Source: Pseudonocardia sp. T1-2H (GTDB lineage: Bacteria > Actinomycetota > Actinomycetes > Mycobacteriales > Pseudonocardiaceae). Taken from it: a stretch of 64,000 nucleotides of DNA. Numbering within the stretch: the first letter of the stretch is position 1; every line of letters starts with the position of its first letter. Made by a program: the position numbers and the translations under genes. This document shows positions 23,677 through 32,313 of this stretch, piece by piece. The notes below the pieces were generated by a model. That model saw only the letters and a program-made list of their open reading frames with translations. It was not told the DNA's origin and searched no databases. The stretch is taken from positions 4,774,001-4,838,000 of the forward strand of contig NZ_JBBPCL010000001.1 of assembly GCF_038039215.1 (NCBI RefSeq). Direction: 5' to 3'.

Positions 23677-24067
23677 CGGGTCACACTGCCTCTCGCGTGG
23701 TCATACTCGGGTCGCAGCTCGCTGACCTGTTGGTTCCCTCGGATCTTGAATTCCTCGCCCGCGGGCACCGCAATGGGCACCCTGTGCGCAGGCGGTACGC
23801 ATCCGCCTTCTCCTGGGGGCCCGCATGGCGCCACCCCGCAGTTACCCGGACGAGCGGAACCAAACACGCCGACCCGAAAACAATCTTCGAATTGCCCGTC
23901 AGGACGGCGGGACATCCCTGCAGACCACGACGTCGCCACTCGACGATGCACCTTTTCGGACCAGCCCCCGCAAACCACCGACCCACACCGGACTGGTCCA
24001 GCTGGAATGGCAGTGAAATGGCCGACAGAATCCCGCGCGAGCCCGGAACGCCATTCCCACACAGGCT
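23677..24067. other. Gene-free stretch upstream of the collagen-like gene
   Basis: About 390 bp with no convincing frame. It is somewhat AT-richer around 23870-23910 (AAAACAATCTTCGAATT) than the genes beside it, which fits a promoter region for the leftward collagen-like locus. I see no clear operator. Confidence 0.4.
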
Positions 24068-24109
24068 CAGGTGCTCCTGCACAGGTCGGACCCTGTGCAG
24101 GAGCACCTG
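24068..24109. terminator. Perfect 18-bp hairpin after the MFS gene
   Basis: Arms 24068-24085 and 24092-24109 are exact complements with a 6-nt loop. It lies about 115 bp past the MFS stop. No T-run on either side. It is one of the longest perfect stems in the window and isolates the MFS gene from the collagen-like locus. Confidence 0.7.
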
Positions 24110-24224
24110 AACTTGTGCGTGAGCGCTGGGTGGGCCGGGTGCGGCAAGGGCATCGAGGCGGGCCGCGACGGCTTCCTCGGCCGCATCCTCCGGGAAGCTC
24201 GGCACACGGCCGCGGCGGGCGGTC

Positions 24225-25475
24225 CTAGCGGGAGAAGGCCGCCCGAGGGGTCGGGATCCGGCGGAGCACCAGGGCGAGGCCGAGGGCTCCGAGCAGCAGC
24301 AGGCTGATGTAGCCGACGAGCCCGGGCCAGCCACCCAGGTCGTAGGCGATCCCGCCGACGGACCCGCCGATGCTGCTGCCCGCGTAGTAGCCGAACAGGT
24401 ACAGCGACGACGCCAGGCCCGGCGACCCGCCCGGCAGCATCGACGACCGCCGCCCCACGAAGCTGCTGGCCACCGAATGCCCGGCGAAGAACCCGACGGT
24501 CACCAGGACCAGCCCGACGAGCACGCTCGGCAACCAGTCCGGCAGCGTGATCCACGCGCCGGCCAGGGCGACCGCCTCGCCGATCCAGAGCACGGTCCGC
24601 CGGCCGTAGCGATCCCCGAGCCGCCCCGCCGTCGTCGACGCCCAGGTGCCGGCCAGGTAGCCCAGGAAGATCAACCCGACGAGGGCCGGGGCCAGCGCGA
24701 AGGGCTCGCGCAGCAGCCGGAAGCCGAGGTAGTTGTAGACCGTCACGAACGCCGCCATCAGCAGGAACCCGATGCCGAACAGGCACAGCAGGCCCGGGTC
24801 CCGCAGGTGCCGCCGGATCGGCCCGCCGAGCTCCCGCACGCGGACCCTCGGCGGGTCCGGGGCGACCGACGGCGGCAGGAGCAGCCGGAAGGCGACGGTG
24901 CAGAGCATCGAGACCAGGCCGATCACGAACAGCCCGGCCCGCCAGCCACCGAGGTCCGCGACCAGCCCGGCGATCAGCCGTCCCGACATGCCGCCGAGGG
25001 TGTTGCCCGCGATCAGCATGCCGACCGCGCCACCGAGCCAGCGCGGGTTCACCTCGCGCGTCACGTGCGACATCGCCAGCGCCGGGAGCGCGGCGAGCGC
25101 GACGCCCTGCAGCCCGCGGAGGACGACCAGCAGCCAGAACGTGGGCGCCAGCGGGGCGAGCAGGCCGAGCACGGCGGACGCCGCGAGCGCGACGGTCATC
25201 ACCCGCGCGCGGCCCCAGGACTCCGCGACCGCGGACAGCGGCACGATGGCCAGCGCGAGCATCCCGGTGGTCGCGGACAGCGCGAGGCTCGACGTCGACG
25301 ACGAGACCCCGAACTCGTCGGCCAGCGCCGGGAGCAGTCCCTGCGCGGCGTAGACCAGCACGAACGTCGCCAGGCCGGCGCACCACAGCGCCGCGCCGAG
25401 CCGGCGGTAGCCGGGGCTGCCGCGCTCGTGGCCGGACGGTGCGGTGGCGGCGGGAACGGGCGAGGTCGTTGTCAT
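24225..25475 (-). CDS. MFS transporter, 416 aa
   Basis: Twelve-helix major facilitator protein of the drug/arabinose-efflux type (resembling YnfM-like inner membrane transporters). Visible features: first helix ALWCAGLATFVLVYAAQGLLPALADEFGV, the motif-A-like loop ESWGRARVMTVAL after helix 2, a second-half motif A GRLGDRYGRRTVLW, and regularly spaced helices to LLLLGALGLALVL. Start chosen at ATG 25475, giving a short polar N-terminus before helix 1. It is divergent from a LysR gene and is its probable target. The substrate is unknown, likely an organic compound exported from the cell. Confidence 0.9.
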   Translation of the reverse strand: MTTTSPVPAATAPSGHERGSPGYRRLGAALWCAGLATFVLVYAAQGLLPALADEFGVSSSTSSLALSATTGMLALAIVPLSAVAESWGRARVMTVALAASAVLGLLAPLAPTFWLLVVLRGLQGVALAALPALAMSHVTREVNPRWLGGAVGMLIAGNTLGGMSGRLIAGLVADLGGWRAGLFVIGLVSMLCTVAFRLLLPPSVAPDPPRVRVRELGGPIRRHLRDPGLLCLFGIGFLLMAAFVTVYNYLGFRLLREPFALAPALVGLIFLGYLAGTWASTTAGRLGDRYGRRTVLWIGEAVALAGAWITLPDWLPSVLVGLVLVTVGFFAGHSVASSFVGRRSSMLPGGSPGLASSLYLFGYYAGSSIGGSVGGIAYDLGGWPGLVGYISLLLLGALGLALVLRRIPTPRAAFSR

Positions 25476-25513
25476 CGCCAACGACCGTACGAGCCGATGT
25501 TCCATGCGTCCAA

Positions 25514-25539
25514 TGCATCAGCCCGTCGTGCATGATGCA
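25514..25539. promoter_or_regulatory. Candidate LysR operator between the MFS and LysR genes
   Basis: TGCATCA (25514-25520) and TGATGCA (25533-25539) form a 7-bp inverted repeat with 12-bp spacing, the T-N11-A type of site bound by LysR proteins. It lies directly before the LysR start and close to the divergent MFS start. Confidence 0.55.
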
Positions 25540-25542
25540 GAT

Positions 25543-26472
25543 GTGGATGAGACGACCGTGCTGGCCGCGCTCGCGCCCCGGCTGCGCTGGTTCGCCGCCG
25601 TCGGGCGGGCCGAACACGTGACCCGGGCGGCGGACGAGCTGGGGGTGCCGCAGTCCACGCTGAGCCGCGGGATCGCCAGGCTCGAGGAGGAGCTCGGCGT
25701 GGCGCTGTTCGTCCGGGCCGGCCGGTCGTTGCGGCTCACCCGCGAGGGCCGCACCCTGCTGCGCGCCGCCGAGCGCTCCCTCGCCGAGCTCGCCACCGGG
25801 GCCCGGGACCTGGCCGGGGACGCGGACCGGCTGCGGGGACGGATCAGCCTCGCGTTCCTGCCCACGCTCGGCACCGACGTCGTCCCGCACCTGCTCAGCG
25901 AGTTCCGGGGCCGCCATCCCGGCATCCGCTTCGACCTCATCCAGGACGCGCACAGCGTGCTGCTGGCGCGGGTGCGTTCCGGCGAGGCGGATCTCGCGCT
26001 GACCTCTCCCCTCCCGGAGGAGGCCGCGCTCGCCGCGCACGCACTCGGGGAGGAGGAGTTGCGGCTCGCGGTCCCGGCCGGGCATCCGCTGGCGGACCGG
26101 GTCGACGGGCTGCCGCTCGCCGACGCCGCGAGCGAGGCGTTCGTCGGGTTCCTGCCGGGCTACGGGCTGCGCGGGACCGTCGACGCCTGGTGCCGGGAGG
26201 CGGGGTTCACCCCGCGGCTCGCGTTCGAGGGCGGGGACACGGCGACGTTGCGAGGGTTCGTGGGGGCGGGGCTGGGGGTGGCGCTGCTGCCGGTGTCGCA
26301 CCGGGAGCCGCCGCCGGGCGTCGTCGAGCTCCCGGTGAGCAGCCCGCGCACCAGCCGCGTGATCGGGCTGGTCTGGGCCCGGAACCGGGCCGCGAGCACG
26401 CCCACGCGGGCGCTGCGGGACTTCGTCCGCCGCCGTCGCCGGCCGCTCTTCGCGGATAGGGTGACGACATGA
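25543..26472 (+). CDS. LysR family transcriptional regulator, 309 aa
   Basis: N-terminal winged HTH (LRWFAAVGRAEHVTRAADELGVPQSTLSRGIARLEEELGVALFVRAGR), long linker helix, then the periplasmic-binding-like effector domain (ISLAFLPTLGTDVVPHLLSEFRGRHPGIRFDL to the end). Length is typical. GTG 25543 is preferred: it places the HTH at the usual distance and puts a CATGAT -10-like box 6 nt upstream. ATG 25513 is an alternative. It likely controls the divergent MFS gene. Its stop overlaps the next gene (ATGA). Confidence 0.9.
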   Translation: MDETTVLAALAPRLRWFAAVGRAEHVTRAADELGVPQSTLSRGIARLEEELGVALFVRAGRSLRLTREGRTLLRAAERSLAELATGARDLAGDADRLRGRISLAFLPTLGTDVVPHLLSEFRGRHPGIRFDLIQDAHSVLLARVRSGEADLALTSPLPEEAALAAHALGEEELRLAVPAGHPLADRVDGLPLADAASEAFVGFLPGYGLRGTVDAWCREAGFTPRLAFEGGDTATLRGFVGAGLGVALLPVSHREPPPGVVELPVSSPRTSRVIGLVWARNRAASTPTRALRDFVRRRRRPLFADRVTT

Positions 26473-27266
26473 TCAGGGAGGTCACGGACGACGAGGGCCG
26501 TACCGTGCGGGTGTCCGCCGAGGTGCGGCGGGTGGTGTCGCTCGTCCCGTCGCTCACGGAGGCGGTCGCGGAGACGAGGCCGGGGCTTCTCGTCGGTGCG
26601 ACGGACTGGTGCACGCATCCTGCGGACCTGGACGTCCCCCGGATCCGCGGGACCAAGAACCCGGACGTCGCCGCGATCCTCGCGCTGGCGCCGGACCTCG
26701 TCCTGGCCAACCAGGAGGAGAACCGGCTCCCCGATCTGGACGCCCTGCGTGCCGCCGGCGTCCCCGTGTACGTGACGGACATCCGGACCGTCGACGGCGC
26801 GATGGGTTCCCTGGGGCGGATGCTCGACGCCTGCGGGCTTCCCGAGCCCGGCTGGCTCGGCGAGGCACGGGAGGCCTGGGCCGCCGCCACGCCCCTCGAA
26901 CCCCGGCTGCGCGCGGTGGTGCCGATCTGGCGGAAGCCCTGGATGGCCGTGGGATCGGACACCTTCACCGGCGCGGTCCTGCACCGGCTCGGCGTCGACA
27001 ACGTGCTCGCCGGCGACCCCGAGCGTTACCCGAAGATCGACCCGAAGGACCTCCCGGAGCACGACCTCGCGGTCCTCCCGGACGAGCCCTACCTGTTCAC
27101 GGCGCGCGACGGGCCCGAGGCGTTCCCGGACGTCCCCGTCGCGCTGGTCAGCGGGCGCCTGCTCACCTGGTACGGCCCCAGCCTCGTCGAGGCGGCGCGG
27201 GTGCTGCCCGCGGCGTTGGTGCGATCAGCGCGACACCGCAACACGGACGTCTCGTTCGGCGGGTAG
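26469..27266 (+). CDS. Helical-backbone metal receptor fold protein (BtuF/FepB-like), cytoplasmic, 265 aa
   Basis: Contains the class III substrate-binding fold: RRVVSLVPSLTEAVAE at the start of lobe 1, TDWCTHP, GTKNPDVAAILALAPDLVLANQEEN, the backbone helix, then lobe 2 (WMAVGSDTFTGAVLHRLGVDNVLAG). The family binds cobalamin or ferric siderophores for ABC importers. No signal peptide or lipobox is present, and no permease or ATPase gene is adjacent, so it is an orphan, cytoplasmic member. Short versions like this are known in actinobacteria as cobalamin-binding proteins. It is translationally coupled to the LysR gene, an odd pairing. Confidence 0.8.
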   Translation: MIREVTDDEGRTVRVSAEVRRVVSLVPSLTEAVAETRPGLLVGATDWCTHPADLDVPRIRGTKNPDVAAILALAPDLVLANQEENRLPDLDALRAAGVPVYVTDIRTVDGAMGSLGRMLDACGLPEPGWLGEAREAWAAATPLEPRLRAVVPIWRKPWMAVGSDTFTGAVLHRLGVDNVLAGDPERYPKIDPKDLPEHDLAVLPDEPYLFTARDGPEAFPDVPVALVSGRLLTWYGPSLVEAARVLPAALVRSARHRNTDVSFGG

Positions 27267-27384
27267 ACACGGCTCGTGACGACCACGAACGGACGACGCG
27301 TGGCGGAGGCCGAGTTCACCGGGAGGCTGATCTCCGGGATCCGGCTCGGGCGGCGCCGCGGTCCCGGGAGGTAGCGTCCCCGGA

Positions 27385-28446
27385 ATGATCTCGGAACCGA
27401 TGATCTCGGAATCGGTGCTGGTCCGTCGTCAGGGGGCGGTCGGCCGCCTCACGCTCAACCGGCCGCGCTCGCTGAACGCGCTGAGCCTGGACATGATCCG
27501 GCTGATCGCCGCCGCACTCGACGAGTGGGAGCACGACGACGCGGTGCGCACGGTGGTCCTCGACGGCGCCGGCGAACGCGGGCTCTGCGCCGGTGGCGAC
27601 GTCCGGTTCATGGTCGAGGACGCGGCGGACCCGGCGAGCGAGGGCCACCAGGCCGCGGTGCTGCTGGCCGAGGAGTACCGGCTCGACGCGCGGATCGCCC
27701 GGTACCCGAAGCCCTACGTCGCACTGATGGACGGCGTGGTGATGGGCGGCGGGGTCGGGCTCTCGGCGCACCGGCGCCTGCGGGTCGCCACGCCGCGGAC
27801 CCGGATCGCGATGCCCGAGGTGACGCTCGGGTACGTGCCGGACGTCGGGGGGACCTGGCTGCTCGCGCACACGCCCGGGGAGATCGGCACGCACGTGGCG
27901 CTGACCTCGGCCCGGCTCACCGCCGCGGACGCGGTGTACTGCGGGCTCGCGGACGTCGTCGTCGGGGAGGAGACGCTCGGCGCGCTGGTCGAGGGCCTCG
28001 CCGCCGGGGGTGATCCCGACGAGGTCGCCGGGCGGCTGGCCGTCGATCCCGGGCCCGCCCCGATCGCGGAGGCCCGGGATTGGATCGACGCGGCGTACTC
28101 CGCGGAGGACCCGTCGGAGATCGTCGCGGCGCTGCGGGACGGCGGCCACCACGAGCCGGCGGACGCGATCGGGAAGGCCTCGCCGCTCGCCGTCACCGTC
28201 ACCCTGCGGGCGCTGCGCGAGGCGCGGGCGCTGCCGGACCTCGAACACGCCCTGGCCGCGGAGTACCGGCTCAGCCGCTGCTGCGTGCGCTGGCCGGACT
28301 TCACCGAAGGGGTGCGGGCGACGCTGGTGGACCGCAACCGGGCGCCGCGGTGGTGCCCGAGCACTCCCGAGGGCGTCACCGACGACGTCCTCGCCCGGTT
28401 CGCCGAGGGCACCCGGGACTCCGACCCCGTACTCGGCCTGACCTGA
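27385..28446 (+). CDS. 3-Hydroxyisobutyryl-CoA hydrolase / enoyl-CoA hydratase family, 353 aa
   Basis: Crotonase-fold enzyme; length and the C-terminal extension fit the HIBCH type that frees 3-hydroxyisobutyrate in valine breakdown. Seen: RLTLNRPRSLNALSLDMI, the oxyanion loop GLCAGGDVRFM, the second loop MDGVVMGGGVGLSAHRRLR, and PEVTLGYVPDVGG, which carries the catalytic Glu of HIBCH-type enzymes. The C-terminal ECH_2-like part (SRCCVRWPDFTEGVRATLVDRN) is typical. Two in-frame ATGs (27385 and 27400) are possible starts. Together with icmF it suggests valine/branched-chain metabolism. Confidence 0.88.
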   Translation: MISEPMISESVLVRRQGAVGRLTLNRPRSLNALSLDMIRLIAAALDEWEHDDAVRTVVLDGAGERGLCAGGDVRFMVEDAADPASEGHQAAVLLAEEYRLDARIARYPKPYVALMDGVVMGGGVGLSAHRRLRVATPRTRIAMPEVTLGYVPDVGGTWLLAHTPGEIGTHVALTSARLTAADAVYCGLADVVVGEETLGALVEGLAAGGDPDEVAGRLAVDPGPAPIAEARDWIDAAYSAEDPSEIVAALRDGGHHEPADAIGKASPLAVTVTLRALREARALPDLEHALAAEYRLSRCCVRWPDFTEGVRATLVDRNRAPRWCPSTPEGVTDDVLARFAEGTRDSDPVLGLT

Positions 28447-28510
28447 CACTCGCGTTGCGGCGGCTCCGCGCGGGTCCGGACGCGAGCGGAGCCTCCGGGA
28501 CGCGAGCGTG
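28447..28510 (+). terminator. Nested hairpin between the hydrolase and TRIC genes
   Basis: GGCTCCGC (28462-28469) pairs perfectly with GCGGAGCC (28486-28493). An outer pair CACTCGCGT/ACGCGAGCGTG is imperfect by one base. Confidence 0.4.
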
Positions 28511-28523
28511 GGATCGTGCGCGG

Positions 28524-29123
28524 ATGCTCGTCGTCCTGGACCTGACCGGGGTCGCCGTCTTCGCCGTCTCCGGGGCGCTCGCCGCCGTGTACGCCCGCCT
28601 CGACGTGTTCGGCGTCCTCGTCCTGGCCTGCGTCACCGCGCTGGGCGGCGGCGTGGTGCGGGATCTCCTGCTCGGCATCAGCCCGCCCACGACGTTGCGG
28701 CAGTGGCCGTTCCTGGTGACCCCGGTCGTCGTCGCGCTGGTGGTGTTCCGGTTCCATCCCGCGGTCGCCCGGCTGCGCCGCGGCACCCAGCTGGCGGACG
28801 CCCTGGGCCTCGCCCTGTTCGTGACCACCGCGACCTCGACCGGCCTGGCGACGGGCGCCCCGGGCATCACGTCCGCGATCGTCGGGGTGATCACCGGCAT
28901 CGGCGGGGGCGTGCTGCGCGACGTGCTGCTCAACGAGGTCCCGCAGGTGCTGCGGCGGGAGATCTACGCGATCGCGGCGCTGCTGGGCGCCACGCTCGTC
29001 GTCATCGGGACGCGGCTCGGGATCACCCCTGTGGCCGTCACCCTGGTGGCCGCGGCGGTGGTCGCGGGCCTGCGGATCGTCGCGCTCTGGCGAGGCTGGA
29101 ACGCGCCGATCCCCAGGTCCTAG
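28524..29123 (+). CDS. TRIC cation channel family protein (UPF0126), 199 aa
   Basis: Seven-helix membrane protein with two homologous halves. Each half carries the family glycine motif: ALGGGVVRDLLLG in the first repeat and GIGGGVLRDVLLNEVP in the second. Prokaryotic TRIC proteins form monovalent cation channels. The length is exactly that of the family. It starts at an ATG after GCGCGG without a strong ribosome site. The GMC gene converges from the right with 6 bp between stops. Confidence 0.9.
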   Translation: MLVVLDLTGVAVFAVSGALAAVYARLDVFGVLVLACVTALGGGVVRDLLLGISPPTTLRQWPFLVTPVVVALVVFRFHPAVARLRRGTQLADALGLALFVTTATSTGLATGAPGITSAIVGVITGIGGGVLRDVLLNEVPQVLRREIYAIAALLGATLVVIGTRLGITPVAVTLVAAAVVAGLRIVALWRGWNAPIPRS

Positions 29124-29129
29124 GCCGGC

Positions 29130-30692
29130 CTAGAGAGCGTCGGCCTTCAGCATGTCCGCGCACTTCTCGCCGACCATCATCGTGGTGATGTTCGGGTTGA
29201 TCGCGGGCAGGAACGGCAGCACGGACGCGTCCGCGACCCGCAGCCCCTCGACCCCCCGGACCCGCAGCTGCGGGTCCAGCGGGGCCGTCGGGTCCGTCGC
29301 CGGACCCATCTTCACGGTGCACGCCGGGTGGTAGACGGTGTTGTGGGTCTTGAGGATGTAGTCGATCAGCTCGTCGTCGGTCACCGCGTCGGGCCCCGGG
29401 GCGAGCTCGCGGGCGATCCAGTCCTTGAGCGCGGGCTGCTCGCCGATCCTCCGGGCGAGCTTGACCCCGGCGAGCATCACGCCCATGTCGTGGTCCTCGG
29501 GGTCGGTGAAGTAGCGCGGGTCGACCCTGGCCCGGTCCCGGAAGTCCCGGCTGCGCAGCCGCACCGTGCCCCGCGAGCGCCCACGGGTCACGTTCGGGGT
29601 GAGGCAGAAGCCGTTGTCCGTGGTCGGGTAGCCCCAGCGCACCGTGTTCAGGTCGAAGGGCACCGAGCCGTAGTGCATCATCAGGTCGGGCCGGTCGAGG
29701 TCCGGGGTCGTCCGGCTGAACAGCCCGATCTCCCACCACTGCGTCGAGTGGTCGACCATCGGCCGCGCGGCCTCCCACATCACCAGGCCCTCGACGTGGT
29801 CGTCGAGGTTGGAGCCGACGCCGGGGGCGTCGACCAGGACGTCGATCCCGAACTCCCGCAGGTGCTCGGCCGGGCCGATGCCGGAGAGCATCAGCAGTTT
29901 CGGGGTGTCGATCGCGCCGGCGGAGAGGACGACCTCGCGGCGCGCGTCCACCCGCATCCGGCCCGGCCCGATCCCCTCCTGGTACTCGACGCCGCTCGCC
30001 CGGCGGTCCGCGTCGAAGAGCACCCGGGAGGCCCACGCCGCGGTGCGGATCTCCAGGTTGTGCCGGGTCCCCAGGATCGGGTGCAGGTAGGCGTGCGACG
30101 ACGACATCCGGACGTTGTCCGGTGAGGCGTTGATCTGGAAGAACCCGGCGCCCTCGACGATCGTGACGCCCTCGTTGAACCGTACGGTCGGCAGGCCCAC
30201 AGCGGCGGCCGCCTCCAGCACCGCCACCCCGCAGGGGTCGTCGGGCGGGATCTGGCGCAGGTTCACCGGGCCGGTGCGGCCATGGCCCTCCCACGGTCCG
30301 TCGTTGGTCTCCAGGCGTCGGATGAGCGGCCAGCACTCGTCGGCGCTCCAGCCGGTGCAGCCCTGCGCCGCCCACTCGTCGAGGTCCTCGCGCGGGGTCC
30401 AGAACGCGATGCACGAGTTGTGCGAGGAGCAGCCGCCGAGGACCTTCGCGCGGGCGTGGCGCAGGAAGCTGTTGCCGCGCTCCTGCGGTTCGACGAGGTA
30501 GTCCCAGTCGTATCCGGAGTCGAGGAGCTCCATCCAGTCCTCGAGCCGCAGGATTGCCGGGTCCCCCACGTCGGACGGGCCGGCCTCCAGCAGGCACACG
30601 GTCACGGCCGGGTCCTCGGACAGCCGGGCGGCCAGCGCGCAGCCGGCCGACCCGCCGCCGACGACGACGTAGTCGAAGATCGCTTCGGTCAC
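29130..30692 (-). CDS. GMC oxidoreductase, choline-dehydrogenase-like, 520 aa
   Basis: FAD-dependent alcohol oxidase/dehydrogenase. The N-terminal dinucleotide motif is GGGSAG (residues 12-17) with LLEAGPS. The GMC signatures are RAKVLGGCSSHNSCIAF and GAIDTPKLLMLSGIGPAEHL. The C-terminal active-site region has the catalytic His segment HNTVYHPACTVKMG and VADASVLPFLPAINPNITTMM. In context (permease, aldehyde dehydrogenase, GbcA-like oxygenase) it probably oxidises choline to betaine aldehyde (BetA-type). GTG start with a GGGAG site; it overlaps the permease stop (GTGA). Confidence 0.9.
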   Translation of the reverse strand: MTEAIFDYVVVGGGSAGCALAARLSEDPAVTVCLLEAGPSDVGDPAILRLEDWMELLDSGYDWDYLVEPQERGNSFLRHARAKVLGGCSSHNSCIAFWTPREDLDEWAAQGCTGWSADECWPLIRRLETNDGPWEGHGRTGPVNLRQIPPDDPCGVAVLEAAAAVGLPTVRFNEGVTIVEGAGFFQINASPDNVRMSSSHAYLHPILGTRHNLEIRTAAWASRVLFDADRRASGVEYQEGIGPGRMRVDARREVVLSAGAIDTPKLLMLSGIGPAEHLREFGIDVLVDAPGVGSNLDDHVEGLVMWEAARPMVDHSTQWWEIGLFSRTTPDLDRPDLMMHYGSVPFDLNTVRWGYPTTDNGFCLTPNVTRGRSRGTVRLRSRDFRDRARVDPRYFTDPEDHDMGVMLAGVKLARRIGEQPALKDWIARELAPGPDAVTDDELIDYILKTHNTVYHPACTVKMGPATDPTAPLDPQLRVRGVEGLRVADASVLPFLPAINPNITTMMVGEKCADMLKADAL

Positions 30693-32253
30693 GTGTGCTC
30701 CCGAGGGACGGTGGGATCGACGGCGAGCGCCTCGGCCATGTGTTCCGGGAGGACGCCGACGTGGTGCCGCCCGCGCAACCGGTACCACAGCAGGCCCGCC
30801 AGCGCGACGATCCCGACGAACACGAAGGCGATCCACCGCAGGTACCAGGGGCCGTCCCCGTAGACCTCCGAGCGGGGCCAGGCGAGGTTGAGCGCCATCA
30901 GCGATCCCCACAGGACCGCCAGCACGTTGACCGGCAGGCCCCACCGGCCCAGCGAGAAGTAGCGCCTGCCGCTCGTGTCCGGGACCGGCCACCTGCCCCG
31001 CAGCCTGCTGATCAACATGGGCAGGGTGACCAGCAGGTACGCCAGGTAGACCATGATGATCGCGACGCTGGTGACCGCCGTGAAGATCTCCGGCGTGCGG
31101 ATGTTGACCACCAGGATCAGGACCGCGACCGCACCGATCAGCACGGCGGGCACGATCGGGGTCTTGTGTCTCGGGTCGATCTTCGCCAGCGTCGCCCCGG
31201 CAGGCAGCGCGTTGTCCCTCGCCATCGCGAACATCATCCGGATCGCCGCGGTGTGCACCGCGAGCACGCACACCGTGATGGCGATGGCGATGCAGATCAG
31301 CAGCACCTTGCCGAGCGTGCCCCCGAGCACCAGCAGGACGATGTACTGCAACCCTCCGTCCTTCTCCCGATCCTCGGGTCGGCGAGGTCGGGTGCGGCGA
31401 GGATGCCGAACATCAGGATCAGTCCGCCCAGCACGAACGAGGCCACGATGGCGCGCAGGATCGCCCTGGGCGCGGTGCGCCGGGGATCGACCGTCTCCTC
31501 GCCGAGCGAGGCCGCCGTGTCGAAGCCGTACATGACGTAGGCGGACGCGAGCGCCGCGATCAGGAAGGCGCCGAAGTAGCCGAGCGGCATCCCCGCGCCC
31601 TTGTCCTGCGTGTCGAACAGGACGGTCGGCGGGTTATGGATGTTGATCGCCAGCAGCACGACGATCACCACCGCGGCGATCAGCTCGATGAACACGCCAG
31701 TGCTGTTGATCCGGGCCATCAGCTTGACGCCGAGTGCGTTGATCACCGTGGTGAACGTGATGAGCACGGTGCCGAGGATGACCGCGTTGATCGCGAAGTC
31801 GTACTCGCCGCTGCCGTCGCCGACGAGCTGGAAGCCGGACCAGATCTGCGGCAGTGTGATCTGGTAGGCGAGCGCCGTGGCCGAGATGCTCACGATCGAG
31901 GCGATCAGCATCATCCAGCCGGCCATCCAGGAGGTGGTCGGGCCGGCGAGGCGTTTGGACCAGTTGTAGACCGATCCGGCCACCGGGTAGCGGGCGGCCA
32001 GTTCCGCGAAGCTCAGCGCGACCATGAGCTGGCCGGCGAACACCATCGGCCAGGACCACCAGTAGGCGGGGCCGCCGAAGGAGAAGCCGAAGTAGAAGAG
32101 CTGGAACGTGCCCGTCAGGATCGAGATGTAGCTGACACCCGCCGCGAAGCTGGCGAACTTGCCGATGGATCGCTCGAGGGACTGGTTGTAGCCGAACTCC
32201 GCGAGCCCGTGCTCGCTCTCGCCCGTATCCGTGCTGTTCTCGGTCCTGCTCAT
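30689..32253 (-). pseudogene. APC superfamily amino acid/amine permease, frameshifted
   Basis: Twelve-helix APC permease, 520 aa or so if repaired. The first part (from ATG 32253) has SIGKFASFAAGVSYISILTGTF, a typical helix 1, and GEETVDPRRTAPRAILRAI before helix 8. It then loses frame. The rest, from about 31350 to the stop, continues in another frame (QYIVLLVLGGTLGKVLLIC, then helices to LLWYRLRG). The shift lies at about 31351-31368; one base is missing. In context it probably imports choline, betaine or a related amine. The stop overlaps the GMC start. A sequencing error is possible. Confidence 0.85.
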
Positions 32254-32313
32254 CGCCTGCTACCTCCGCCTGCTGGAAGGAAAAGCGGGAACGTCACGTA
32301 CGGGCCGGGTCGA

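Noticed and set aside
27276..27374. Short plus-strand frame of 32 codons before the HIBCH-like gene
   Set aside because: GTG start without ribosome site, composition like random high-GC DNA.
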